Notes: generated by a model from the letters alone, not told the origin. Positions 6,425-14,567 are shown, counted from the first letter of the stretch. The stretch is 20,580 nt of DNA from DATMQA01 sp035566895 (GCA_035566895.1 DATMQA010000023.1:1-20580), one strand, 5' to 3'. Translations and numbers: made by a program.

Positions 6425-9088
6425 ATGAGAAAGATTCACCGGAACGTTCTGCCTTGGGTCGGGCTGTTCCCTCCCGTTTTCCTTTTCCTCCTTTCGACCG
6501 TGTTTGGCCCGGCGTCCGTTGGTGCCCAGGGTTCCTACGTCAATTTTGAAGGCAAACAAACCAGCCCGGTGCGCCTTTCCGCTGACGGCACGCGGCTCTT
6601 TGCCGTCAACACGCCGGATGCGCGCCTTTCGGTGTTCGATGTCACTCAACCTTCCAACCCGCGCCTGCTGGCTGAAATCCAGGTCGGTGTCGAGCCGGTC
6701 TCGGTCAACCCGCGCAACAACAACGAGGCCTGGGTCATTAATGAGGTCTCCGACAGCATCAGCATTGTCTCGGTTTCGCAGCGGCTCGTGACCGACACTA
6801 TTTACGTGAAGGATGAGCCGGCGGATGTGGTATTTGCGGGCGGCAACGCCTTCGTGAGTGCCGCGCGCCGGAACCTCATCGCGGTGTTCGATGCGACCTC
6901 GCACAATCTTCTCACTAACATCTCTGTGTTTGGCGAGAACCCGCGCTCGCTCGCCGTCAATACCAACGGCACCAAGGTCTATGCTGCCTTCGCGCTTTCA
7001 GGCAACCGGACCACCATCGTCCCCGCCACCAAGGCCCCGCCCCAACCCCCGCCGACCAACACGAATCTCCCGCCCGCGCCCCAGGTCGGCCTCATCGTTG
7101 ACGCCACCGACCCAAATTGGACCAACATCATCCAATACACTATGCCGGACAATGATGTCGTGGAAATCGATACCGCCACTTTCGCCATCACTCGGTACTT
7201 CTCGCGGGTCGGCACGGTGAACCTGGGATTGGCGATTAGGCCCGGCAGCGGCGACCTTTATGTGGCCAACACGGACGCCCGCAACCTTGTCCATTTTGAA
7301 CCCGGCGTGCGCTCGCACGCCGTCGATAATCGCATGACTCGCATCGCCATTGGCACGGGTACAATCACACCTTTCGATTTGAACTCGAATATCGATTATG
7401 GGGTCCTGCCCAACCCAGCCGCCTTGACCAATGCACTGGCGCAGCCTGCCGCGCTCGTTTTCGACCCGAGCGGGGATTTCATGTACGTCGCCGCCTTCGG
7501 CAGCGACCGCGTTGCCAAGGTGGACCCCAACGGGACCGTGCTCGCCCGCATCGAAATCGGCCCGGCCGTGGGTTCATTGGCGGACCCGCGTCACAAACGC
7601 GGCCCCCGTGGGCTGGCCCTCAACGCCGCCGCCCAGCGCCTCTACGTGCTGAACCGAATCGCCAACTCACTTTCCATCGTCGATACGGCGGCCAACTCCC
7701 TGCTGAAGGAGATTCCGGTCGGCAGTTACGATCCAACACCCGATGTAATTCGCAACGGGCGCGGTTTCCTTTACGATGCCAAACTATCCGGCAACGGCAC
7801 GATGGCCTGCGCCTCCTGCCACGTCGATGCTGAGATGGACCTCATTGCCTGGGACCTGGGCGATCCGGGTGGCCAATTGCAGACCAATAAAACCGTTTTC
7901 CTTGGTCTCACCAACACCAGCGTCTTTCATCCCATGAAAGGGCCGATGACCACCCAAACCCTGCGCGGTCTCAACGGGTTGGACCCCTTTCATTGGCGCG
8001 GAGACCGCACCAATTTCACTCATTTCAATGTCGCGTTCCCCGGCCTGATGGGTTCCTCGCCTCTTTCCACCAATGACATGAACGCTTACCGCGACTTCAT
8101 TAATACGATTATCTTCGAACCCAACCCCAACCAGAATCTCGACCGGACTTATCCGACAAACTTTGCGGGCGGTGACGCCAGCGCCGGCCGGAACGCCTTT
8201 TTCTTCACGAACTATACTGGCTCGGGTATCCTCGCTCTTCAATGTAACTCATGCCACACCGGCCCGCCCGGCCCGGGCTCGAACAAAATCCTCATTCCCG
8301 CTTCGGCATTGCAGGAATCGCAAGACTTCAAGGTGCCTGAACTGCGGGAAGTTTATCAGAAGATGCACTTTAATAACAGCCCGGGCACCAATACCATCGG
8401 TGGCTTCGGCATCGTCCATGACGGCACGGACCCCACTCTGCAAGCGTTCCTGTCGCGTCCGGTTTTCCAAAACATCCTCAGCAACACCGTCATCAAAAAC
8501 AACCTCGCCGCCTTCGTGCAGTGTTTCGACACCGGTACCGCGCCAGCGGTCGGTTATACCCGGACGATTACGGCGGCAAACCTGAACAGCGCCAGCATCT
8601 CCAACGACTGGTCCCTGCTCGAGGCGCAGGCTGCTCTCACCAATATTGATCTGATCGTGAAAGGCACGCTCGGCGGCTCGCGACACGGACTGGTTTATCA
8701 ACCCCTTGCCGCCACTTACCGGCCGGACACCACCCAATTGCCTGTTTTCACTCATGCCCAACTTCTCGCCAAAATCCAAAGCGGCGATACCTTGACTTTC
8801 GTGGGCGTTCCCCCCGGTTCCGGCCAGCGCATGGGCATCGACCGCGACCTGGATGGAGTCCTTGACGGCGATGTGCCCCCTCCGAGCTTGCAGCTCACCC
8901 GAACGGCAGGCGGTACCGTGCTGAATTGGCCTTACAGCGCCGCCGGTTTTAATTTGGAATCCTCGGGATCTCTCCTGCCGGCCACCTGGAGTAATGTAGC
9001 CGACGCCCTCGAAATCATCGCCAATCAGAATTACGTCACCAACTCACCCGCTAGCGGTGCGCAGTTCTATCGGCTGCATTTGCCTTGA
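6425..9088 (+). CDS. Secreted YVTN beta-propeller / di-haem cytochrome c protein
   Basis: An 887-residue exported protein. The ATG at 6425 is preferred over a GTG at 6413. A signal peptide (hydrophobic WVGLFPPVFLFLLSTVFG, cleavage near VGAQG) is followed by propeller repeats up to about residue 435 (RLFAVNTPDARLSVFDV, DLYVANTDARNLVHF, RLYVLNRIANSLSIVDT). Two c-type haem-binding motifs follow: CASCH (from residue 462) and CNSCH (from residue 607). Nearby conserved text, TTQTLRGLNGLDPFHWRGD, resembles di-haem cytochrome c peroxidase/MauG-type domains. The last about 75 residues (SLQLTRTAGGTVLNWPYSAAGFNLESS) form a small beta module often seen at the C-terminus of large secreted verrucomicrobial proteins. 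It is probably a periplasmic or extracytoplasmic redox protein; electron donor and substrate are unknown. Confidence 0.88.
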   Translation: MRKIHRNVLPWVGLFPPVFLFLLSTVFGPASVGAQGSYVNFEGKQTSPVRLSADGTRLFAVNTPDARLSVFDVTQPSNPRLLAEIQVGVEPVSVNPRNNNEAWVINEVSDSISIVSVSQRLVTDTIYVKDEPADVVFAGGNAFVSAARRNLIAVFDATSHNLLTNISVFGENPRSLAVNTNGTKVYAAFALSGNRTTIVPATKAPPQPPPTNTNLPPAPQVGLIVDATDPNWTNIIQYTMPDNDVVEIDTATFAITRYFSRVGTVNLGLAIRPGSGDLYVANTDARNLVHFEPGVRSHAVDNRMTRIAIGTGTITPFDLNSNIDYGVLPNPAALTNALAQPAALVFDPSGDFMYVAAFGSDRVAKVDPNGTVLARIEIGPAVGSLADPRHKRGPRGLALNAAAQRLYVLNRIANSLSIVDTAANSLLKEIPVGSYDPTPDVIRNGRGFLYDAKLSGNGTMACASCHVDAEMDLIAWDLGDPGGQLQTNKTVFLGLTNTSVFHPMKGPMTTQTLRGLNGLDPFHWRGDRTNFTHFNVAFPGLMGSSPLSTNDMNAYRDFINTIIFEPNPNQNLDRTYPTNFAGGDASAGRNAFFFTNYTGSGILALQCNSCHTGPPGPGSNKILIPASALQESQDFKVPELREVYQKMHFNNSPGTNTIGGFGIVHDGTDPTLQAFLSRPVFQNILSNTVIKNNLAAFVQCFDTGTAPAVGYTRTITAANLNSASISNDWSLLEAQAALTNIDLIVKGTLGGSRHGLVYQPLAATYRPDTTQLPVFTHAQLLAKIQSGDTLTFVGVPPGSGQRMGIDRDLDGVLDGDVPPPSLQLTRTAGGTVLNWPYSAAGFNLESSGSLLPATWSNVADALEIIANQNYVTNSPASGAQFYRLHLP

Positions 9089-9090
9089 GA

Positions 9091-9104
9091 AAGCCGGCCG
9101 GCTT
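9091..9104. terminator. Perfect 14-bp palindrome at a convergent gene junction
   Basis: AAGCCGGCCGGCTT lies in the 14-bp gap between the cytochrome gene stop and the stop of the convergent PLP enzyme (TAA at 9105-9103). The position suits a shared terminator, but there is no T-run on either side, so a true intrinsic terminator is doubtful. Confidence 0.3.
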
Positions 9105-10578
9105 ACCGCAACGCTGCCTCGAGCCGCTGCCACAACTCCTCGGGTTCCTCCAACCCAACCGAGAGGCGAATCAAATAGCGCGATACTCCGCAGGCCTCCG
9201 CCCAATCCAGTTCGGTGTAATGAGCCAGCAATGTGAACGGGCAGGCCAGGGTAAAGACCGCGCCCAGGCTCGGCCCTTTGCAGAATGGCATCTTGTCATA
9301 AATGCGCGGCGAGGAGGTCTGGGCGTCCCGGGGAAGGAAAGTCAACAGCGCGCCCCATCCGCCTCCGGGACGACGTACCGCTTCGTAAGCTTCACTGAAT
9401 TCCCATTTGGGATACCAGACACGCTCCACCGCCGGATGTCCGCGGAGTCGTTCCGCGATCAGCAAACCATTTTGATTGTGGCGCTTCATCCGCTCCGGAA
9501 AGTCCCGAGCTTGCCGTTCGAGTACCCGCGCATCCTCGCCCCAGAGCAACTCCTCGTGTTGGGCGAGGACAATGGCTTTCAACTCACTGTAAAGCGGAGA
9601 CTTCGGATTGCAGATCAGCGCACCGCCCATGGCGTCGCAGGTCCCGACGATGAACTTGGTCAGGCTCGTCGCAATGAGGTCGGCGTGCCCGCTCAGGTCT
9701 ACATTGACTGACGTGGCCACTACGTCGTCGGCGATCAACGGAACCCGGTGACGGCGCAACAGCGGACTGATCGTGCGCAGGTCGGCGCAACCGAGCAGGG
9801 GGTTGCCGGGAATTTCACAAAAGCAAGCGGCCAATCGCTCACGTTCCAGGAGGCTTCGCAACTTCACCTCTATGCTTTCCAGGTGATGCAATAATATCCC
9901 GCCCGGGCCGAGCTTCTGTTGAAGTTTCAGCGTATCCACATAGGGGAACCCTAACTGGGCGGTCGGCCGCCCCGGAGTTCGTTGGAGTGCAGCCTGTAAG
10001 GCCGCAAATAAAGCCGCCATGCCGGTTGGCGCCAAAAACACATCGTCTTCCGCGCAATCATAGAACCCGGCCAGTTGTCTTCGCAGTGAGCGGCGGATAG
10101 CCTCATCGTCCGGCCCCGGCCCGCGGCCTTCCAAGTGCGCCTGGGCTTGCCGGCTCGAAACAATCAGCCCGGCGTGCTGCCAAAATGCTCTCAGCGCATT
10201 GTTGCCGGTCCCGCTGGCGCTCACCAGCCAAAGGTCCTTTGCCGCCACCACTTGTGCCTTCGCGCCGTTGACGCGCCCGACAAACCCGGCGCACAACTCT
10301 GCCGCCCGGCGTGAAGGGAAGGGCAGGCACGGCTCGCCGGCGCCTGCTTCCTTGGCAATTTTCTGTACCAGCGGATGCACCACAAACCGCGGATAGCCGC
10401 TCGAAAGTCGTGCCATCACCTCGGCGGTCTTTTCCTCGTAGCCCACCACGTCGCGCCAGCGTGGCAGCGCCACCGAGACCGCATGGGTCGAAGCCGGTAT
10501 CGGCTGGCCCAAATCACGACCCTCCCAAACGGGATTCTGCATTAATTCAGCCGCGGGCATGGGTGGCTTCGAAAGCAT
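9103..10578 (-). CDS. PLP-dependent cystathionine gamma-synthase-like enzyme
   Basis: A 491-residue fold-type I PLP enzyme of the Cys/Met metabolism family. Visible signatures are PTGMAALFAALQAALQ (cofactor phosphate-binding region), FCEIPGNPLLGCADL, PLIADDVVATSV (Asp that pairs with the PLP pyridine) and SLTKFIVGTCDAMGGALIC with Lys308 as the Schiff-base lysine. Bacterial MetB/MetC enzymes are about 380-400 residues. This one has an extra N-terminal 100 or so residues (LPRWRDVVGYEE, SGYPRFVVHP, FPSRRAAELCAGFV), which resembles the longer fungal STR2-type cystathionine gamma-synthases. The likely role is joining an activated homoserine to cysteine in methionine synthesis. Start is uncertain: Met codons at 10578, 10560 and 10542 are all possible. 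Confidence 0.83.
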   Translation of the reverse strand: MLSKPPMPAAELMQNPVWEGRDLGQPIPASTHAVSVALPRWRDVVGYEEKTAEVMARLSSGYPRFVVHPLVQKIAKEAGAGEPCLPFPSRRAAELCAGFVGRVNGAKAQVVAAKDLWLVSASGTGNNALRAFWQHAGLIVSSRQAQAHLEGRGPGPDDEAIRRSLRRQLAGFYDCAEDDVFLAPTGMAALFAALQAALQRTPGRPTAQLGFPYVDTLKLQQKLGPGGILLHHLESIEVKLRSLLERERLAACFCEIPGNPLLGCADLRTISPLLRRHRVPLIADDVVATSVNVDLSGHADLIATSLTKFIVGTCDAMGGALICNPKSPLYSELKAIVLAQHEELLWGEDARVLERQARDFPERMKRHNQNGLLIAERLRGHPAVERVWYPKWEFSEAYEAVRRPGGGWGALLTFLPRDAQTSSPRIYDKMPFCKGPSLGAVFTLACPFTLLAHYTELDWAEACGVSRYLIRLSVGLEEPEELWQRLEAALR

Positions 10579-10838
10579 TCAAACGGATTGGGTTTCCAGC
10601 CGAGGAATCCGCCGGCTGCGCTGGGTAGCGAAGAGTTTGGAGTGCGTGAGCTCTGCGCCGCTTTTGATCGGGATTTGGGGTTCGCGCTAAGCCCTGTCGC
10701 CTGCGGCTAATTCGGTTCATAAGCCGAAGCTTAGGCGCAATCCGCCGGCGATGCCAGTCCAATTCATTTCCGCAACCGAAAGAAGCCCTGCCGTCAGGCG
10801 GCCGGGACGGTCGCCTGCACGGGCCGCCGGATTTGTGC
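10579..10838. other. Intergenic region with several hairpins, no gene
   Basis: No coding sequence is supported here. It holds a REP-like hairpin with arms CAGCCG/CGGCTG (10597-10602, 10613-10618), an overlapping CGGATT/AATCCG pair (10584-10589, 10606-10611) and a GTAGCG head (10625-10630). A nested stem-loop follows, with outer arms GCGCTAAG/CTTAGGCGC (10684-10691, 10730-10738) and inner TTCGG/CCGAA (10711-10715, 10724-10728). A third pair is CAGGCG/CGCCTG (10795-10800, 10812-10817). It is probably a patchwork of degenerate repeats between the beta-helix gene end and the PLP enzyme start. Confidence 0.5.
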
Positions 10839-11492
10839 TTAAGGCGAGTCCCGCTGGCGCCCATGCGCCCGGGGTGCTGAGGTCCGATTCATCCAGGACA
10901 AAGTCGGCGGCAAACAAAGGCCAGCCAAGCAGCACACCAGCACCCAGAGACTGGCGCTCAGCCGCGGCAAGGGCGCCGAGTCGTAGGGTCCCACGGAACT
11001 GTTCGTCGTGGTGCTTTCGAACGCCCCCAAATCCCGTGCCGCGGCCCGCGCGCGCCATTGGCGATTGGTGATTTCATTGCGATAATATTCCTTGCCCGGC
11101 AGACCATAGACGGACGTATTGGCTGCGCCGATGCAGACGCTGCCGGACGCGAGCGTGTAATCCTGCGTCGCCGCGTTGCGAAAACCCGGCGCAGCGGATT
11201 GTACCGAACCGGTCAGTGCGCCCGGGGTAGCATTGCTGGGCAACCAGTTATTCACCCCGCTCACGGAGCCGGCGTTAGTGTTCTCCACCAGGAAGGGTCT
11301 GGTTGTCCCCGAAACGATGTTGTCCGATTCCTCTGCGCTCATCTGCGTGCCGTCCGCGTTCGACAAATGAATGAACGCCGCCGACCCGCCGTTGCCGACA
11401 AACGTGTTGTAGAGCGCGCGCACCGCGAGCGTGAGGTTGGTCCGGCCCGTGTCGTTGAACAGCACCACTACCTGGGAATGATTGTCCGGCAC
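10839..11492 (-). CDS. Right-handed beta-helix protein, C-terminal half (separated by frameshift)
   Basis: A 217-codon frame that continues the beta-helix protein whose N-terminal half ends at 11468. Typical helix text includes ALYNTFVGNGGSAAFIHLSN, then a conserved tail (GSVCIGAANTSVYG, EYYRNEITNRQWRARAAARDLGAFE) common at the C-terminus of secreted beta-helix proteins. After residue about 170 comes a hydrophobic stretch (LSASLWVLVCCLAGLCL) that may be a membrane anchor or sorting helix. Its apparent GTG start (11492) is simply the Val codon of the broken coding sequence, so it is unlikely to be translated alone unless ribosomes shift frame. If expressed intact, it would be a surface or secreted carbohydrate-acting or binding protein; no catalytic residues can be assigned. 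Confidence 0.65.
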   Translation of the reverse strand: MPDNHSQVVVLFNDTGRTNLTLAVRALYNTFVGNGGSAAFIHLSNADGTQMSAEESDNIVSGTTRPFLVENTNAGSVSGVNNWLPSNATPGALTGSVQSAAPGFRNAATQDYTLASGSVCIGAANTSVYGLPGKEYYRNEITNRQWRARAAARDLGAFESTTTNSSVGPYDSAPLPRLSASLWVLVCCLAGLCLPPTLSWMNRTSAPRAHGRQRDSP

Positions 11493-12250
11493 CGCTTTTG
11501 CACGAAAACATTTCCGCGCAGGGTCATCGCCTGGCTGAACGGCCCTGCGCCGCTGAAATCATCGTCCGTCATCAGGTCCCCCTCGTAAGATTGGGCCCGG
11601 GCAAACCAGTTGTATTCCAGCGTTACGTTCCGGGCGCGGACATGAAAGTTCTGCGATTGCAAGCTGTCGTGGACATAACAGTAGCGGAGGTAAAAGGTTC
11701 CGCCATAAATGTAGAGGTTGTGCGTGGGCGAACTGGCTGCCAGATTGCCATTGGTCCCGAACTCGCAGAATTCCACCGTCGCGGCGCTCTCTTGCGTCCC
11801 CCCGGTTATCCCATTGTCATTTTGTGTGAAAACGCACTCCTTGACATAAAGATTTGTGGTGCCGTTGTAGTAACGGATGCCGGCGGCGTTCTGCGAGGAG
11901 TTGCGGCAATTGCGAAACAGAATTCCTGAGATGCTGTAGTTCTTCGCTCCGCTGAACTGCCAGGCGGCCCGGCCCCGGTCGCCCGCGCCGTAACTGCCGG
12001 GCGCGGCGTCCAGCAGGTTCGTGCCGAAATCCCACACGGGCCGATTCGCGGGGTCTTGCGCCCGAATGACAATCGGATTCGTGACGCCGCCCGCCTTCGT
12101 TAAATAGACCAGAAACGCGTAAGTTCCCGGCGCGATCACCACCTCGTCACCCGGTTGGGCCGCCTCGATCTTGGTGTAGGAATCACCGGGCCCGACGTTG
12201 ATCACCGCGCCCCTGCCATGGCCGCCCACCAGCCCAAAACAGAAGACCAA
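11468..12250 (-). CDS. Right-handed beta-helix protein, N-terminal half, frameshifted
   Basis: Parallel beta-helix repeats follow an exported N-terminus: NVGPGDSYTKIEAAQPGDEV, VIAPGTYAFLVYL, then ladder text such as NYSISGILFRNC, NLYVKECVFTQN and NVTLEYNWFARA. The reading frame ends at a TAG (11470-11468) right after FVQK. Removing one base's worth of shift at 11494/11495 (AAG CGG read as AAG GCG G) restores AVPDNHSQVVV in the next frame, so a single G is missing or the transcript is frameshifted. No ATG start exists: a TTG at 12250 before the hydrophobic VFCFGLVGG is the best choice, while a TTG at 12385 would overlap the upstream propeller gene by 83 bp. Directly downstream of that propeller gene, likely cotranscribed. 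Confidence 0.6.
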   Translation of the reverse strand: MVFCFGLVGGHGRGAVINVGPGDSYTKIEAAQPGDEVVIAPGTYAFLVYLTKAGGVTNPIVIRAQDPANRPVWDFGTNLLDAAPGSYGAGDRGRAAWQFSGAKNYSISGILFRNCRNSSQNAAGIRYYNGTTNLYVKECVFTQNDNGITGGTQESAATVEFCEFGTNGNLAASSPTHNLYIYGGTFYLRYCYVHDSLQSQNFHVRARNVTLEYNWFARAQSYEGDLMTDDDFSGAGPFSQAMTLRGNVFVQKRCRTIIPR

Positions 12251-12270
12251 CTGCGTCAGCCACGCGCGAA

Positions 12271-12291
12271 ATTCGTGATTCGTGATTCGTG
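12271..12291. repeat. Heptanucleotide tandem repeat, three units
   Basis: ATTCGTG repeats three times without error (12271-12291), between the propeller stop at 12303 and the likely beta-helix start. Because the unit is 7 bp, gain or loss of a copy would change the reading frame of any N-terminal extension and the distance between the two genes. Confidence 0.7.
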
Positions 12292-12302
12292 AATCCGAAC
12301 AA

Positions 12303-13364
12303 TCATTTTTCCATCCCGTACACCAGCACCTTAAAGGTTCCCGGGACCATGCTGGGCCGGCGCGCTCCTCCCGAGGCCGCTTCAAATTTGGCCGAACCCA
12401 AGTAGATCTTGTGCGTCGTTGGATCCAGCGTCATCGTCTTGGCGCGTGGCTCGGTCTTTAGCGTTTGCACCACCGCCAGTTTGTCCGGAGCATCTTCGTG
12501 CGCTATGATGACCGTTCCCTCGCCGCCGCCGCACGAGGCGAAGGCCAATTGCGTGCCGGGATCAAAAGAATTCGCATCCACTCCGTCGCCGATGGGCACG
12601 TTGGCCACTACCTTGCCGTTGGTGCTATCCATCATCACCATCAACTTGTTACCGCAACCCAGAAAGAGTCTATGGTGCTCCGGATCAAACGCCATGCCGG
12701 AGGCCTCCTGGCCCGGTGCAATCGGCCAACGGTTGACCACCTGATGGGTTTTAGTGTCGATGACCGCGACTTCGCTCTTGTCCTCGAGATTACAATAAAC
12801 GCGGCCAGCCTTCGGATCGGCGGCGGCGAATTCCGGTTTTCCGGCCAAGTCGATCGTTGTCACGACCTTGCCCGATTTCGCCTCGATGACCGTTGCCGAG
12901 GCGCTGCGCCCGTTGAAGGCGTACACCTCTTCCAGTCCCGGCTCGAAAAGGATTGCATCCGGATTGCCGCCGGTGTCCACCTTCGAGAGGGTCTTGAGCG
13001 TCTTCAACTCCACGATGCTGACCTTATTCTCGCGGCCATTGCTGACAAAACCGCGCCCGAGCTTGGCGGCGATCGCCACCCCGTGCACGCCGGGAGTGTC
13101 GTCAATCTCGCCGGCGACCGCGTCCTTTTCGAGATCGATTACCACGACTTTGGTCCCATGACTGACATACAGGCGCTTCCCTTCCGTATCCACCGAAAGA
13201 TAATCCCAACTGCCCTCTCCGCCCACGGGGATCTCTTTAAGCAGGTGGTATGTGCCCTGCGCTGCTGCAGCCTTGCCGTGGTTGCTCAGACCGCAAACGA
13301 ATGCCGCCATCACGCCAAGCGTGGCCAGGCCTGACCGAGTAAAGATTTGCCGATTGGTTTTCAT
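12303..13364 (-). CDS. Secreted YncE-like YVTN beta-propeller protein
   Basis: A 353-residue exported protein. The ATG at 13364 is chosen because it opens a normal Sec signal peptide (MKTNRQIFTRSGLATLGVMA, hydrophobic core then AAAAQG); the longer frame from 13448 adds 28 unlikely residues. The mature part is almost entirely propeller repeats of about 40-45 residues: YLSVDTEGKRLYVSHGTKVV, GVAIAAKLGRGFVSNGREN, LEEVYAFNGRSASATVIEA, HHRLFLGCGNKLMVMMD, THKIYLGSAKFE. The length suits a seven-bladed propeller. No enzyme domain is attached, unlike the other two propellers in this window. The family is usually described as periplasmic binding or scaffold proteins of unknown ligand. It is the first gene of a likely pair with the beta-helix gene. 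Confidence 0.87.
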   Translation of the reverse strand: MKTNRQIFTRSGLATLGVMAAFVCGLSNHGKAAAAQGTYHLLKEIPVGGEGSWDYLSVDTEGKRLYVSHGTKVVVIDLEKDAVAGEIDDTPGVHGVAIAAKLGRGFVSNGRENKVSIVELKTLKTLSKVDTGGNPDAILFEPGLEEVYAFNGRSASATVIEAKSGKVVTTIDLAGKPEFAAADPKAGRVYCNLEDKSEVAVIDTKTHQVVNRWPIAPGQEASGMAFDPEHHRLFLGCGNKLMVMMDSTNGKVVANVPIGDGVDANSFDPGTQLAFASCGGGEGTVIIAHEDAPDKLAVVQTLKTEPRAKTMTLDPTTHKIYLGSAKFEAASGGARRPSMVPGTFKVLVYGMEK

Positions 13365-13640
13365 AAAGTTCTGAAGGATTGTTAAGCTAATTCCGGGGCG
13401 CAGCATAACCTCATGCCGGCTCGTGGCTAGGAAAAAATCGAAGGGCAAAACCTGGGGGGCAGCACGGGATGAAGGCTTGGACGGAGCTTACGCCCCATAG
13501 GCAAGTACCCGAGCTGCGGTGGGTTCCGGGCAAATAAATTATGAAAAGCCAAGCCGTGGGCGCGTTCCTTGCCGCGACGTTGGCCCGTTGCCTCCCCCCG
13601 CTGGCTTGCCATCCCCGCCGGTTTAAGGAATAGTGGCGGC
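13365..13640. other. Divergent intergenic region upstream of the propeller gene and cysE
   Basis: About 276 bp with no supported gene. Short open frames exist on both strands but have no recognisable protein content. AAGGAA at 13625-13630 serves cysE. I could not identify a convincing promoter or a riboswitch consensus, although both divergent promoters should lie here. Confidence 0.4.
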
Positions 13641-14567
13641 GTGCAGTTGACACTAGCCCAGTTAACGGACCGCCTGGCGGATTCCTACGCCCGCGTGGGT
13701 GGCATCAACCATCTGGACGGCAAAAACCTGCCCTCCAAACGCGTCATTGGCCAAATCACCTGCGACCTGCTCCGATTGCTGTTTCCGGGCTTTTTCGACG
13801 AAAAACTCGTTCACTCCTCGGAAATTAAAGTCGAGACTACCCAATTGCTTGAGGTCGTTCTCGCCAGCCTCGAAGCCGAGATTGCCAAAAGTCTCGAATA
13901 CAATCCCCCGCCTGAATTGCAGCACGCCCGGAAAGATTTTCGCACCATCGCCCGGAATTATACCCTCAAGTTTCTGAATAGTCTGCCTGATATCCGCGAT
14001 TTGCTCCAGACCGACACCGAGGCAGCTTTCAACGGCGACCCCGCCGCCTTGAGCAAGGAAGAGGTCATTGTCGCTTATCCGTTCATCGAGGCCATCGCCG
14101 TGCAACGCCTCGCGCACGTCTTGTATCTCGACAAAATCCCGCTCATCCCCCGCATCATGACCGAATGGGCGCACGCCCGCACCGGAATGGATTTGCACCC
14201 GGGCGCCGAAATCGGGACTCACTTCTTCGTGGACCACTGCACCGGCACCGTAGTCGGTGAAACCACCCAAATCGGTGACCACGTGAAAATGTACCAGGGT
14301 GTGGGGTTGGTCGCTGCGTCGCTCTCGGCCGGCCAACAACTCCGTGGCAAGAAGCGCCACCCCACCATCGAAGATCGCGTCACCATTTACGCCGGCGCCA
14401 CCATCATGGGGGGCGACACGGTAATCGGCGAAGGCAGCACGATCGGGGCGAACGTGTTTTTGACCAGTAGCGTCCCGGCCCGCTCGCTGGTTATCCAGGA
14501 AGAGGCCAACGTGAAGGTCATGAGTAAAAAGGACCGCCAGAAACAGCCGGTCGACTTTACGGTCTAG
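13641..14567 (+). CDS. cysE: Serine O-acetyltransferase
   Basis: A 308-residue enzyme that acetylates L-serine with acetyl-CoA to give O-acetylserine for cysteine synthesis. I use the GTG at 13641, which has AAGGAA 10 nt upstream and starts VQLTLAQLTDRLADSY; a TTG at 13569 would only add a low-quality leader. The N-terminal about 140 residues are helical (EVIVAYPFIEAIAVQRLAH is the conserved linker). The C-terminal part is a left-handed beta-helix of hexapeptide repeats: MDLHPGAEIGTHFFVDHCTG, VVGETTQIGDHV, TIEDRVTIYAGATIMGG. Asp184 and His199 correspond to the catalytic Asp/His pair, with the same 15-residue spacing as in E. coli CysE. HCTG replaces the usual HATG/HGTG. Its stop overlaps that of the convergent sugar kinase. 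Confidence 0.92.
   Translation: MQLTLAQLTDRLADSYARVGGINHLDGKNLPSKRVIGQITCDLLRLLFPGFFDEKLVHSSEIKVETTQLLEVVLASLEAEIAKSLEYNPPPELQHARKDFRTIARNYTLKFLNSLPDIRDLLQTDTEAAFNGDPAALSKEEVIVAYPFIEAIAVQRLAHVLYLDKIPLIPRIMTEWAHARTGMDLHPGAEIGTHFFVDHCTGTVVGETTQIGDHVKMYQGVGLVAASLSAGQQLRGKKRHPTIEDRVTIYAGATIMGGDTVIGEGSTIGANVFLTSSVPARSLVIQEEANVKVMSKKDRQKQPVDFTV

Noticed and set aside
11490..11500. Programmed -1 ribosomal frameshift site in the beta-helix gene
   Set aside because: G CAA AAG is not a standard slippery heptamer and I see no clear downstream stimulatory stem; a one-base deletion or sequence error is simpler.
12289..12305. ATGA stop/start overlap after the propeller gene
   Set aside because: The ATG in AAATGA opens only a 16-codon frame that is not the beta-helix frame.
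13662..14360. 232-codon minus-strand open frame across cysE
   Set aside because: Antisense to a well-supported serine acetyltransferase; no independent signal.
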